This document shows positions 45,186-54,627 of a DNA stretch of 64,000 bases, in pieces (the first letter of the stretch is position 1; every line of letters starts with the position of its first letter). Under the pieces are notes generated by a model that worked only from the letters and a program-made list of their open reading frames with translations, was not told the DNA's origin and made no database searches. A program made the position numbers and the translations under genes. The stretch comes from Photobacterium swingsii (lineage in GTDB: Bacteria; Pseudomonadota; Gammaproteobacteria; Enterobacterales; Vibrionaceae): NCBI RefSeq assembly GCF_024346715.1, contig NZ_AP024852.1, positions 3,658,001-3,722,000 of the forward strand, written 5' to 3'.

Positions 45186-45201
45186 CGTGATCAATCTAAC
45201 A
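45186..45201 (-). promoter_or_regulatory. CRP site in the cyaA promoter region
   Basis: The minus strand reads TGTTAGATTGATCACG, matching the CRP consensus TGTGA-N6-TCACA at 8 of 10 positions, and the flanking bases resemble the E. coli cyaA P2 CRP site as I recall it. It lies 85 bases before the TTG start, consistent with feedback repression. Confidence 0.65.
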
Positions 45202-45291
45202 CTTTTTGCATTACCCGTAAAGTTAGTGACGATTTATGACAACTTATGAATAGCAGATGCGGTGATGGTCGGCGTTATCCTTTTGCCTCAT

Positions 45292-45358
45292 CCCTCAAGC
45301 TAGTACATTCAGGCAATTCCGCCAGCGCACCAATGGGGTTAACCTAGCATCTTGAGGG
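45292..45358. repeat. Long inverted repeat in the cyaA-hemC gap
   Basis: CCCTCAAG-CTAG (45292-45303) and CTAG-CAT-CTTGAGGG (45344-45358) pair over 12 bases with one three-base bulge. It has no T tract. The CRP site follows immediately at 45362. Confidence 0.6.
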
Positions 45359-45361
45359 TTA

Positions 45362-45377
45362 TGTGAGAAATATCACA
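45362..45377 (+). promoter_or_regulatory. Consensus CRP-binding site upstream of hemC
   Basis: TGTGA-GAAATA-TCACA is a perfect dyad, matching all ten conserved positions. It lies 123 bases before the hemC ATG and about 260 bases from the cyaA start, so it could serve either gene. Confidence 0.8.
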
Positions 45378-45499
45378 TTAATCGTGACACATTTCAAGAC
45401 AATACAACTTCGATGCATTCCTGACTAGTTGTTCATTACCATCGCGCGACAGGAGTGGTACGATTAGCGAAAATAACGCCTTTTTATGGATCCTATTCT

Positions 45500-46432
45500 A
45501 TGACCGATAAACCAATCCGCATTGCTACGCGCAAGAGTCCACTCGCTATGTGGCAAGCCGAATTTGTAAAAGCCGAACTCGAACAAGCGCACCCTGGCTT
45601 AACGGTAGAATTAGTACCTATGGTCACTAAGGGCGATATCATTCTTGATACCCCACTTGCAAAGGTCGGTGGTAAAGGCCTCTTCGTGAAAGAGTTAGAA
45701 GTGGCGATGCTGGAAGACCGCGCTGATATTGCCGTTCACTCCATGAAAGATGTCCCAGTAGAATTCCCTGAAGGCCTAGGTCTGGTCACGATTTGTGAGC
45801 GCGAAGACCCACGCGACGCCTTTGTATCGAATACCTACAACAACATTGATGAGCTGCCTGAAGGCGCTATCGTGGGAACATCTAGTCTGCGCCGTCAATG
45901 CCAACTCCGTGCCAATCGCCCTGATTTAATCGTAAAAGATTTACGTGGCAACGTGAATACACGCCTACGTAAATTAGATGAAGGCCAATACGATGCCATT
46001 ATTCTGGCCTGTGCTGGTCTTATTCGCCTAAAAATGGAAGACCGCATTCGTTGTGCGATTGAACCTGAAGTCAGCCTACCCGCTGTCGGTCAAGGCGCAG
46101 TCGGTATCGAGTGTCGTTTGGATGATGATCGCGTCCGCGGTTTACTGGCAGCACTGAATCACCAAGAAACAGCAACGCGCGTTTTATGTGAGCGTGCGAT
46201 GAACAACCGCCTACAAGGTGGTTGCCAAGTGCCTATCGGCAGCTACTCATTACTTGATGGTGACCAAATCTGGCTGCGTGCACTGGTTGGTGAACCCGAC
46301 GGTAGCAAGATCGTCAGTGGCGAAATCAAAGGTGCAGCGGCAGATGCTGAAAAGCTGGGCGTTGAACTGGCAGACCAATTATTGGCTGACGGTGCCAAAG
46401 CCATCCTAGATGAATTATACGGCAACGCGTAA
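45500..46432 (+). CDS. hemC: Hydroxymethylbilane synthase (porphobilinogen deaminase)
   Basis: HemC joins four porphobilinogens into hydroxymethylbilane in heme synthesis. From ATG 45500 ([19 protein letters not shown]) it has 310 residues, as expected. Motifs are [14 protein letters not shown] with the catalytic aspartate region, [11 protein letters not shown], and [17 protein letters not shown] with the cysteine that holds the dipyrromethane cofactor (about residue 242). Its stop shares one base with the hemD start (TAATG). Confidence 0.97.
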   Translation: MTDKPIRIATRKSPLAMWQAEFVKAELEQAHPGLTVELVPMVTKGDIILDTPLAKVGGKGLFVKELEVAMLEDRADIAVHSMKDVPVEFPEGLGLVTICEREDPRDAFVSNTYNNIDELPEGAIVGTSSLRRQCQLRANRPDLIVKDLRGNVNTRLRKLDEGQYDAIILACAGLIRLKMEDRIRCAIEPEVSLPAVGQGAVGIECRLDDDRVRGLLAALNHQETATRVLCERAMNNRLQGGCQVPIGSYSLLDGDQIWLRALVGEPDGSKIVSGEIKGAAADAEKLGVELADQLLADGAKAILDELYGNA

Positions 46433-47196
46433 TGACCATATTGATCACCCGCCCATCACCCGATGGTGAGCAATTAGCTCAGCAACTGAATGCTGCGGGT
46501 ATCAAAGCCATTACCCAACCGCTTCTAAAAATTCAGGCAGGCCATGACCTGCCAACCCTCATTTCGCAACTAAATTTACTGCAACCAAATGATTTTCTGA
46601 TTGCCGTCAGTGTTCATGCAGTGAATTTAGCTCACAATTACTTACTTTCACACTGTGCTAGCTGGCCAAAAAACGTGCATTATATAGCCGTTGGTCATAA
46701 AACTGCGGCGGCCTTGCGTCAAGCAACAGGACAAGCAGTACAGCAACCTCAGCACCAATGTGATAGTGAAGGCTTACTTGCACTACCTGAATTAGCCCAC
46801 GTAGACCAACGCCGTATCTTAATTTTACGCGGCAACGGGGGACGCGAGCTCATTCATCAAGCACTTAGCGAACGTGGCGCACAAGTAAGTTATTGTGAAT
46901 GTTACCAACGATGCTTGCTACCTTTAAATGGGGAGCAACTTTGTCAGCAGTGGCAATCACACGATGTAACAGCGTTAGTTGTGACCAGCGGTGAGCAACT
47001 TTCGCATTTATGCGCCGCAATACCGCAAAACCAACAGGCTTGGTTTTATCAATGCCAGCTTTATGTACCAAGCCAACGGATTGCAGACCAAGCTCAGCAG
47101 CTTGGTTTTACACATTTTTCCACCGTGGGTAGCGCGGCAAATCACGCGCTCTTCACGTTCCTAAGCAAGAATAGGCACGATGGGATAATCGGATGA
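46432..47196 (+). CDS. hemD: Uroporphyrinogen-III synthase
   Basis: HemD closes and inverts ring D of hydroxymethylbilane. The 254-residue protein has the loosely conserved family pattern: [24 protein letters not shown] at the N terminus, FLIAVSVHAVNLA, YIAVGHKTAAAL (about residue 85), ILILRGNGGRELI and YQRC, and a final FSTVGSAANHALF. It overlaps hemC by one base and hemX by four, so the operon is coupled. Confidence 0.93.
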   Translation: MTILITRPSPDGEQLAQQLNAAGIKAITQPLLKIQAGHDLPTLISQLNLLQPNDFLIAVSVHAVNLAHNYLLSHCASWPKNVHYIAVGHKTAAALRQATGQAVQQPQHQCDSEGLLALPELAHVDQRRILILRGNGGRELIHQALSERGAQVSYCECYQRCLLPLNGEQLCQQWQSHDVTALVVTSGEQLSHLCAAIPQNQQAWFYQCQLYVPSQRIADQAQQLGFTHFSTVGSAANHALFTFLSKNRHDGIIG

Positions 47197-48413
47197 CTGA
47201 TAAAAAAACCAATAACGACACCCCTGCAGAAAATGGCGCAGCAGATGCGAAGCCAACCAATAAGCAAGGACAAGCTAGCGCTAACACCGGCAAGCCACAA
47301 ACTTCAGCACAAAAAGAAGCTGAGAAAAAAACCGCTAACACTACGCCAAAATCTGCGCCTGCTGCTGATAAACCCGCACCAGCACCTGCCGAGAAAAAAA
47401 GCGGCAGCAAAACAGGGGCCATTGCCATTGCCCTAGTGATCGCACTGGGTGCAGGCCTTTACTACCACGGCCACCAACAAACCCAGACCCAAAATGCTCA
47501 AATGGCAGCGCTACAACAGCAACTGACCAGCATGAAGGCGACGCTGGCGGCGAGCCAACAAGAAACCTTAGGCAAAGTAGAACAAAGTCTTCACGGCACT
47601 GATGTGTCAATAACCCAACAAGAGAAATCCATCCAGGGTTTACAGTTAGCACTAGCAGAAATGAAAGGTCGCCGTCCAAACGACTGGCTGCTGGCGGAAG
47701 CCGACTACCTCGTCAAAATGGCGGGTCGTAAGTTATGGTTAGAACATGATGTGGTGAGTGCAACGGTTCTACTAGAATCCGCCGATAACCGCATTGCAGA
47801 ACTGAACGATCCAAGCCTAACGCCAGTGCGTAAAGCAATGAACACCGATATTACTGCCCTAAAATCCGTGGCACGTATCGACCGTGATGGCTTAGTGCTT
47901 CGCTTAACCAGCCTGCAAGAACAAGTCGCTAAGCTGCCATTGGCTAACGCTATCATGCCTGAAGCCGAAGCAGTGGAAGAAACCACTGTCAGTACTTCAG
48001 TTGACGACTGGAAAACCAACCTAATGACATCGCTACAGAACTTCAGCGATCATTTCATTACCTACCGTAAACGTGATGGCAGCGTGATCCCTCTGCTTTC
48101 GCCTAAGCAAGACTTCTACTTACAAGAAAACATCAAGTCGAAGCTAGAAACAGCGATTAAAGCGGTTTATCGCGAAGAAGGTGAGCTATACAGCAAATCA
48201 TTAACCATGGCGAAAGACTGGGCGCAGCAATTCTACAACCAAGATGCACCTGAAACGCAAAGCTTCATTAAGACGCTGGATCAGCTTGCAGGTGAAGGCA
48301 TTGAAGCTAGCTACCCAACACGCTTGCAGTCTCAGCCGCTCATCACCGATTTGATCAGTGAGCGCCTTCGCAATCAAGTAAAACCAATCAGCACTGAGGA
48401 GAATCCAGCATGA
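47193..48413 (+). CDS. hemX: HemX-type membrane protein
   Basis: The 406-residue product has a disordered Ala/Lys/Pro-rich N-terminal cytoplasmic tail (to about 65), a single transmembrane helix (TGAIAIALVIALGAGLYYHG), a coiled coil (QMAALQQQLTSMKATLAASQQ), and the HemX domain (DWLLAEADYLVKMAGRKLWLEHDVVSATVLLESADNRIAEL). It is often annotated as uroporphyrinogen-III methyltransferase by mistake; no SAM-binding motif is seen. Its exact function is unknown. It overlaps hemD and hemY by four bases each. Confidence 0.92.
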   Translation: MTDKKTNNDTPAENGAADAKPTNKQGQASANTGKPQTSAQKEAEKKTANTTPKSAPAADKPAPAPAEKKSGSKTGAIAIALVIALGAGLYYHGHQQTQTQNAQMAALQQQLTSMKATLAASQQETLGKVEQSLHGTDVSITQQEKSIQGLQLALAEMKGRRPNDWLLAEADYLVKMAGRKLWLEHDVVSATVLLESADNRIAELNDPSLTPVRKAMNTDITALKSVARIDRDGLVLRLTSLQEQVAKLPLANAIMPEAEAVEETTVSTSVDDWKTNLMTSLQNFSDHFITYRKRDGSVIPLLSPKQDFYLQENIKSKLETAIKAVYREEGELYSKSLTMAKDWAQQFYNQDAPETQSFIKTLDQLAGEGIEASYPTRLQSQPLITDLISERLRNQVKPISTEENPA

Positions 48414-49597
48414 TCAAACTGTTACTACTGGTAGCGGCGCTGATTGCTGGTGTCGTGGTTGGCCCTATGCTGGCAGGTAATCAAGGCTATGTCTTGATTT
48501 CAGCGGCGAATCAAACCATCGAAATGAGTGTCACCACCCTGATTTTATGCGTGGTGGTATTACTGGGGCTGTTCTTCCTTATCGAGAATATCTTAAAGCG
48601 TCTATTTTCATTAAGCAGCTCAACCCGCGGCTGGTTTGCAGGCCGTAAGGCGCGTAAAGCACGGACATTAACCGCCAATGGCTTGATGAAAGTGATCGAA
48701 GGTGACTGGAAGCAAGCTGAAAAGTTAGTGGTTAAAGCCGCTAAGCACAGCGACACCCCTTTGCTGAACTACTTGGCCGCTGCAGAAGCCGCTCAAGGTC
48801 AGGGGGATACCAGTCAACGTGATGATTACCTACGTTTAGCTTCTGATCTTGATGGCCAGAACCTCGCTGTTGCGCTAACGCGTGCCAAACTACAGCTGCG
48901 CCAAAAAGAATTTGAGCAAGCACTCGCGACCCTTTGCGATATTAAGCAAAACCATGGCCGTAACCCTATCATGCTGAGCCTGCTCAAAGAGTGCTATATC
49001 CAGCTTGAAGACTGGAAACCGCTTCTGGCACTGCTACCGCAACTTGAAAAACAGCAAGTGATCACCACTGAAGAAGCCACTCAACTGGCTCAGAAAGCCG
49101 AGTGTGGTTTGATGGAGCATATAGCTCAACACAGTGGCAGTGATGGCCTGATGGGCCACTGGAACGGTCTCAGCCGTAAAGATAAGCAACGCCCTGAATT
49201 AATCGCTTGCTTCGTTCGCCAGATGATCATCAAAAAAGCAGATAGTGAAGCCTATACTGTTCTGCGTGATTCACTGAAAAAGCAAAGCAACGATACCTTA
49301 ATCGGTTTAGTGGCTGAGCTGAATCTGCCAGATAACCACCCTGCGATTGTTCGCTTGCAAGATTTACTGCGTTACGACAGCAATAACCCAGTGACGCACA
49401 GCGCGCTGGCACAACTGTTAATGCGTGATGAAAAATGGGAAGAAGCAAAGAATCACTTTGAGCAAGCCATTGCGATCCGTCCTGACGTGACAGACTACGC
49501 GCACTTAGTCAAAGTGCTCGAAAAGCTCAATGATGATCAAGGTGCTGCATCTGTATCTCGCCAAGCACTCACATTGGCACTTCCTGCTAAAATCTAA
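48410..49597 (+). CDS. hemY: HemY-type inner-membrane TPR protein
   Basis: The 395-residue product has two N-terminal membrane helices (KLLLLVAALIAGVVVGPMLAG and MSVTTLILCVVVLLGLFFLIENIL) and a TPR-rich soluble domain (NYLAAAEAAQGQGDTSQRDDYLRLA, ALAQLLMRDEKWEEAKNHFEQAIAIRPD). This is the gammaproteobacterial HemY and not the Bacillus protoporphyrinogen oxidase of the same name; it is thought to act with HemX in late heme synthesis or its regulation. It ends the hemCDXY operon. Confidence 0.93.
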   Translation: MIKLLLLVAALIAGVVVGPMLAGNQGYVLISAANQTIEMSVTTLILCVVVLLGLFFLIENILKRLFSLSSSTRGWFAGRKARKARTLTANGLMKVIEGDWKQAEKLVVKAAKHSDTPLLNYLAAAEAAQGQGDTSQRDDYLRLASDLDGQNLAVALTRAKLQLRQKEFEQALATLCDIKQNHGRNPIMLSLLKECYIQLEDWKPLLALLPQLEKQQVITTEEATQLAQKAECGLMEHIAQHSGSDGLMGHWNGLSRKDKQRPELIACFVRQMIIKKADSEAYTVLRDSLKKQSNDTLIGLVAELNLPDNHPAIVRLQDLLRYDSNNPVTHSALAQLLMRDEKWEEAKNHFEQAIAIRPDVTDYAHLVKVLEKLNDDQGAASVSRQALTLALPAKI

Positions 49598-49616
49598 AAC
49601 TATTAGCAAATAACAT

Positions 49617-49642
49617 AAAGCACTCTTCGGAGTGCTTTTTTT
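49617..49642 (+). terminator. Intrinsic terminator of the hemCDXY operon
   Basis: GCACTC-TTCG-GAGTGC with a stable UUCG loop, flanked by AAA and seven T residues. Confidence 0.92.
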
Positions 49643-49789
49643 ATACCTAAAACCAATAACATATGTTGCTTAATTCATATAATTGTATCCAATTGTTAAT
49701 AGTCATTTCATCTTATATCCACACCATTGATAGCATTTTGTAAACGTTATTCAATAGTGCTTCTTCTCGCTAACAAATGGATAACCGAA

Positions 49790-49879
49790 ATGGATATGTT
49801 TGCGTGGCTACTTGTTTCAGGCATCATTGTTTCAGTGATCACATGTGTGATGACAGCGGTTCTTGTAAAAGAAGCGTGA
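49790..49879 (+). CDS. Possible 29-residue single-pass membrane peptide
   Basis: The reading frame MDMFAWLLVSGIIVSVITCV continues to MTAVLVKEA and is hydrophobic over its whole length except a Lys-Glu end, so it would make one transmembrane helix. GGA at 49780-49782 is a weak ribosome site, and TTGATA (49727-49732) may be part of a promoter. A strong terminator follows ten bases after the stop, and another terminator closes hemY before it, so a separate short transcript seems real. No family is recognised. The rest of the 350-base hemY-downstream gap holds nothing else that I can see. Confidence 0.45.
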   Translation: MDMFAWLLVSGIIVSVITCVMTAVLVKEA

Positions 49880-49888
49880 TTCAGACAT

Positions 49889-49920
49889 AAAAAAGCCTCC
49901 ACTACCGGAGGCTTTTTTAT
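49889..49920. terminator. Bidirectional terminator after the 29-residue ORF
   Basis: AAAAAAGCCTCC-ACTACC-GGAGGCTTTTTT; also serves the minus-strand gene ending at 49948. Confidence 0.9.
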
Positions 49921-49947
49921 TGGTTATTCATCATCAAGCCTAACTAG

Positions 49948-50331
49948 CTATTGTGCGTCAGCCACTTCTTTTTTCTGCGCTTTTTTCACGGCTTGGTTGT
50001 AACGTTTTACCGCCTTTGCCGCTTGTTTTAACCGTTTGGCCTTTTTCTTGGCTAGCTTTGTTACCTTCTTACCCAAATCGCCGTCAGATTGAGGCTCAGG
50101 CTCCGTTAACGCTGTCATTTCTGGCACGATAGTGCTCATACTCGATGCAGGCTGGACCTTGGCTAGGCGGGCTTGAGAAACGAGTGCACTCGGCTTACAC
50201 AGATACACTTTTTCGCTGGCAACACGCGCACAGCTCGAACACATATAATTGGGCTCACTGACAATTTTGCTAATAATGGCAATCTTGTCTGCAATTTCGA
50301 CACGACGGTACTTACATAATGATTTTGCCAT
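49948..50331 (-). CDS. Unknown 127-residue protein with cysteines and a basic tail
   Basis: The N-terminal part has five cysteines, including a CSSC pair (MAKSLCKYRRVEIADK, YMCSSCARVASEKVYLCKP), which suggests a small metal-binding or zinc-ribbon-like fold. The C-terminal 45 residues are very basic and helical (KKVTKLAKKKAKRLKQAAKAVKRYNQAVKKAQKK), as in nucleic-acid-binding tails. No signal peptide or membrane helix is seen. I do not recognise a family. It follows a short gap after rsmJ on the same strand and ends at a clear terminator. Confidence 0.6.
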   Translation of the reverse strand: MAKSLCKYRRVEIADKIAIISKIVSEPNYMCSSCARVASEKVYLCKPSALVSQARLAKVQPASSMSTIVPEMTALTEPEPQSDGDLGKKVTKLAKKKAKRLKQAAKAVKRYNQAVKKAQKKEVADAQ

Positions 50332-50507
50332 TGACTACTCTCCAAGCAAAAACGACTGACTAGCCGAAGACAACACCAGCATCTGCGTGCGGTTCATGAT
50401 TGTCTCGTGATGTGTTATCGGCTTATTTCTTCCTTGTCTACGGTTATACCAGTAAGACTAGGCTCACTCTAGTGGTAGCAACCACTCCTCATAATCAGAC
50501 CCGAGGT

Positions 50508-51278
50508 TTATTTCATTGCCGCTTTTACATACACATCAAAGCGATTCTTTTTGGTTTCGATCGCGGTAGAGGGTTTCACCAAATCTAAAAATTCAGCATA
50601 GTCTGGACGTTTCACTACCACTCGCTTGGTTGCTAACGCCAGCGCAGGTGTTAATAGTCCATCCGCATCCAAATCCGCTCCAACCAAAGATTGGAACACC
50701 CGCATCTCTTTTTTCACCAAAGCCGATTTCTTTTTATGTGGGTACATAGGATCAAGATACACCACATCTGGCGCTTCAAAATCAGCGTTATCAGCTAAAT
50801 CAAGCAAGGCTTGCTGGCTGGACGCGTGTAGCAAGCTCAAGCGTTCGCTGACCCAGCCACCTATCTCAGCATCTTGTTTGGCGCGCGTTAATCCGTCGTC
50901 TAGCAATGCAGCAACAACAGGGTGACGCTCTACCATCTGTACTTTGCAGCCAAGGCTTGCCAATACAAAAGCATCACGGCCTAGCCCGGCGGTACCATCC
51001 AGTACCTTCGGCATCACGCCGCCTTTCAGGCCAACGGCCTTGGCAATTGCTTGACCACGACCACCACCGAATTTACGACGGTGAGAAGCAGCACCACCAG
51101 CGAGGTCAACATACACAGCACCCAGCTTAGGTTCGTCGAGCTTACGCAGCTCTAAACGCTCTTCAGTAAGTACTAACGCAAACTCGCTGCTATCAGTATG
51201 GCTAAGGCCCCAGCGTTGCGCTAATTGGTCTAGCTCGCCCTGACGTTGTGGGGCTTCACAGATTAAAGCTAATTGCAC
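50508..51278 (-). CDS. rsmJ: 16S rRNA (guanine-1516-N2)-methyltransferase
   Basis: RsmJ (YhiQ) methylates G1516 of 16S rRNA. The 256-residue protein has the family core: [24 protein letters not shown] motif [17 protein letters not shown] (about residue 93), [12 protein letters not shown], the catalytic [23 protein letters not shown], and [13 protein letters not shown] near the end. It stands alone, with the unknown basic protein gene 176 bases downstream; that gap contains no obvious element. Confidence 0.95.
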   Translation of the reverse strand: MQLALICEAPQRQGELDQLAQRWGLSHTDSSEFALVLTEERLELRKLDEPKLGAVYVDLAGGAASHRRKFGGGRGQAIAKAVGLKGGVMPKVLDGTAGLGRDAFVLASLGCKVQMVERHPVVAALLDDGLTRAKQDAEIGGWVSERLSLLHASSQQALLDLADNADFEAPDVVYLDPMYPHKKKSALVKKEMRVFQSLVGADLDADGLLTPALALATKRVVVKRPDYAEFLDLVKPSTAIETKKNRFDVYVKAAMK

Positions 51279-51321
51279 AAAATACTCCGGTAAATGCGGC
51301 TAATCAGAATAAGGGGCGGGA

Positions 51322-54300
51322 TTATACCACTGCATCTTGGTCTTGGCTCAACTCCGCCACCAGTTTCGCCAATGGTTGCGGTTTCCCAAACAAGTAGCCC
51401 TGCGCGTAATCGACACCAAGCGCTTGTAGCTTAGTTAAAATCGCGTCACTCTCAACAAATTCAGCAACGGTTTTCTTGCCCATTTTCTTCGCTAACTCAT
51501 TGATGGCTTTTACCATCGCAAAGTCCATGTCATCTTCTGCAATGTCACGAACAAACATGCCATCGATCTTAATAATGTCGACCGGCATACGTTTCAAATA
51601 ACCGAACGACGACAAGCCTGAACCAAAGTCATCCAATGAAATTAAGCAGCCTAACGACTTTAATTGGGTAAAGAGCTGGATAGCTTCGCTCATATTACCA
51701 ATAGCAGCCGTTTCAGTAATTTCTAAGCAGAGCTTCTCGGTTGGGATCCCTGAGTCGCGGATCAGCGCAATCAGAAACTCAACAAAATCGCGGTTCCCCA
51801 TTGATTGCCCTGACAAGTTAATCGCACACATTTCTAACTGCTCAATCGCTTTCGGGTTCGCTTGTAACCATGAAATGGCTTCTTGTACCACATAGCGATC
51901 AATCAAGTGCGCCAAGTTATAACGCTCCGCAGCGGGAATAAATAACCCAGGGGAAACCATCGAACCATCTTGGTTACGCATCCGTACCAAAATCTCGTAG
52001 TGGTGCTTACCAGCGCCACCATTTAGAGGCGATATTTGTTGCGCATGTAGCTCTAACCGTTTTTCAACCAACGCATCGCGAATATGGTTCACGTACTCCA
52101 TTTCCAACTCGCGGCGCTTGAGCTCTTCATCATCAGGGTGGTAAAGGTGTAAGCGGTTACGCCCTTCATCTTTAGCGGCATAGCAGGCGGTATCAGCCTG
52201 CGCGTGCACTTGCTGCGGCGAACCTGCGGTTTCATCGATCAACCGCACCCCAATCGAACAACTAAAGCTGAAACGAGTGTTTTGCCAATAAAACTCCGCT
52301 TCATCGAGTAGCAGTAAGATTTCTTTGCCAAACGCCACGGCATCATGCGCATCGCAATGACGCAAAATCACTGCAAATTCGTCGCCGCCAAGTCGCGCTA
52401 AGGTGGCTTTGCTCGGGGTGATACTTTGCAGCATCAAAGCCACTTGCTTGAGTGCTTCATCCCCAGCCTCATGCCCTGCGGTATCATTGATCACTTTAAA
52501 CTGGTCTAAATCAATGTAGAACATGGCATGACGGGCACCTTTATCGCTCGCTTCTAGCAAGACATGTTCTAATTGCTGTTCGAAATATGAACGGTTAAAT
52601 AAATCGGTGAGGTAATCATGGCGCGCCTGATATTCCAACTTAGCCTCAAGTTGATGGGTTGACGTAATATCTTCACCCACGATCAATAACTGCTTTTTCG
52701 ACTGAGCAGGCCGAATGGTTTCTCGAATCCATACCGTATTGCCATTGGCACAGCGATATTGCAGCTGACGACGCCACACTTTCTGGTCGTTTTCTTGAGC
52801 CGCCGACGCCATAAACTGCTGCGGCCCAGCGCTGTCTTCGAAATAAAAATCCGTCACCTTATGCCCGAGGAGCTGGCGTTTATCGTACCCCAACAGATCG
52901 GCGGCAAACTGATTGACCGATTGAATACGCGCCTGACTGTCGATGGTCAATAAAATAACCGGTTGTTGCTCATACAGCAGGCTATAACTCACCTCACGGT
53001 CACGGAGTTTTTCTTCCATTTGACTACGGGCGGTAATGTCTCGCGCCTCTAAGAGCATTTGGCCCGACTCCGCCTCATTAGACGGCATACTCTTGATGGT
53101 AATGTCCAATATCAAGCGGTCACCATCACTGCTTTGCAGCTCAGCAGTAAAGCGGGACATTTGGTCGCTTTGTGCCAACAGAAAGGCTTGGCTCAGTTGC
53201 AGCGCACCTTCTTGATCCCAACAACACCAACGCCATAACGGGCGATCATACTTAATCACGCTGCGGCCAAGTAAATGCTGCAGCGCTAAATTTGCCGACA
53301 CTAAACTGCCGTGCGACTCTAAAATGGCAATGTACTGAAAACTCTGATCAAACACCCCTTCAAACAGTGCCTGGCTTTGCTGTAGCTGACGCTCACTTTT
53401 TTGCTGACGACGGATCATCAAGGCCAATAAGATAATCACAGGTCCCATCACCAAAATGGTGAACAGCATGGTTTTCAGCTCTTTCTTGTGGCGTTCAAAC
53501 CAGCTTTGTGGCCGATTAACCAAAAGGGCTTGGTCATTTTCAACATTGATGCCCCACTTTTCTAGCATCGGATAATTCAGCATGAGCTGACTGGGACTAG
53601 AAAGCACCACAGGGTACTGGGCAATGTCATCATTGAGTACATTCACTAATAGCTTGCCCATCATGGTACCGAGATCATAGCCACTGGTGACGACCCCACC
53701 TGTCGCCCCATACTGCAGCATAAAGTTATACATTACATACACAGGCACCGCAGAGCGTTCAGTCAGCTGTTTGATGAAAGTATGGCTAGAGCGAAACTCA
53801 CCGTCACCATCTTTGAAATACAGCAACAATACAATCGCAGAGTCAGGTGGTAGGGTTTCGGTGAAGGCTAACATGTCATCAAAGCTGTAATACGGAGGGC
53901 GGATCAATTCAACATCGAGGGCCGAATTAGCACTTTGGTACTTTTCCACCGTGCGCCACAACTCTTGCCCGGTATAGCTGCGATCAGCCAGCAAATACAG
54001 CTTCTTTAGATCAGGTTGCAAAGTCTTTGCGAGCTTAATGTTTTCCACCGCGCGTGAAACTTCCACCACTCCAGCAACACGTTCCAGCCGGTTATTTTTA
54101 TCTGTGGTGTAGCTATTAATACCGCCAAACACCACAGGAGTATCACCCACAAACTCACCAAGCTGATTCACTAACCACAGTGCATGATCATCCGAGACCA
54201 CAATGGCATCGTACTTTTCTTTGGTTAATTTCGTGCGATAAACATCGAGTAACTCATTGAGGTAAGAGGGCGATTGATAACGCTTACTGTCCATATAGCT

Positions 54301-54465
54301 AATGCTAAATGAAACATTATCTGCATTAGTGGCGACCTCTAATCCGGCCTGAATAGAATCCGTCCAACGTAACCCTTGATGATAGGAGTGAATAACCAAT
54401 GTTTTTTGGGGAATAGCAAATGCAGAAAATGTCACTGGAAGAAGTAATAAGAGAAGAAAACGCAT
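51322..54465 (-). CDS. Periplasmic-sensor PAS-PAS-GGDEF-EAL protein
   Basis: The 1047-residue protein has a signal peptide (FLLLLLLPVTFSAFA), a periplasmic domain like ABC-transporter substrate-binding proteins (KTLVIHSYHQGLRWTDSIQAG, VVFGGINSYTTD; to about residue 330), a transmembrane helix (MLFTILVMGPVIILLALMI), two PAS domains with LLEARDIT and IVGEDIT ends, then GGDEF and EAL. The GGDEF site is intact (LARLGGDEFAVIL). The EAL domain has EILVRM, NLSGQSM, ITETAAIG, LDDFGSGLSS, KIDGMFV and AEFVES, so both halves may be active. It lies divergent from asnC. The signal it senses is not known. Confidence 0.92.
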   Translation of the reverse strand: MRFLLLLLLPVTFSAFAIPQKTLVIHSYHQGLRWTDSIQAGLEVATNADNVSFSISYMDSKRYQSPSYLNELLDVYRTKLTKEKYDAIVVSDDHALWLVNQLGEFVGDTPVVFGGINSYTTDKNNRLERVAGVVEVSRAVENIKLAKTLQPDLKKLYLLADRSYTGQELWRTVEKYQSANSALDVELIRPPYYSFDDMLAFTETLPPDSAIVLLLYFKDGDGEFRSSHTFIKQLTERSAVPVYVMYNFMLQYGATGGVVTSGYDLGTMMGKLLVNVLNDDIAQYPVVLSSPSQLMLNYPMLEKWGINVENDQALLVNRPQSWFERHKKELKTMLFTILVMGPVIILLALMIRRQQKSERQLQQSQALFEGVFDQSFQYIAILESHGSLVSANLALQHLLGRSVIKYDRPLWRWCCWDQEGALQLSQAFLLAQSDQMSRFTAELQSSDGDRLILDITIKSMPSNEAESGQMLLEARDITARSQMEEKLRDREVSYSLLYEQQPVILLTIDSQARIQSVNQFAADLLGYDKRQLLGHKVTDFYFEDSAGPQQFMASAAQENDQKVWRRQLQYRCANGNTVWIRETIRPAQSKKQLLIVGEDITSTHQLEAKLEYQARHDYLTDLFNRSYFEQQLEHVLLEASDKGARHAMFYIDLDQFKVINDTAGHEAGDEALKQVALMLQSITPSKATLARLGGDEFAVILRHCDAHDAVAFGKEILLLLDEAEFYWQNTRFSFSCSIGVRLIDETAGSPQQVHAQADTACYAAKDEGRNRLHLYHPDDEELKRRELEMEYVNHIRDALVEKRLELHAQQISPLNGGAGKHHYEILVRMRNQDGSMVSPGLFIPAAERYNLAHLIDRYVVQEAISWLQANPKAIEQLEMCAINLSGQSMGNRDFVEFLIALIRDSGIPTEKLCLEITETAAIGNMSEAIQLFTQLKSLGCLISLDDFGSGLSSFGYLKRMPVDIIKIDGMFVRDIAEDDMDFAMVKAINELAKKMGKKTVAEFVESDAILTKLQALGVDYAQGYLFGKPQPLAKLVAELSQDQDAVV

Positions 54466-54627
54466 AAGATTGCCAGTGATCCTTTAATTCATTGCCCAAG
54501 TATTTTTACAGTAGCCTTTGCACGCGCATTATCGCAGAATGCCTTGGTATGTTTTTCAATCACACCCTAACCGACGCCAGTATAAAAGATGCACGCACCG
54601 GTATAAACCAAGGGAGGGTAAATAACG

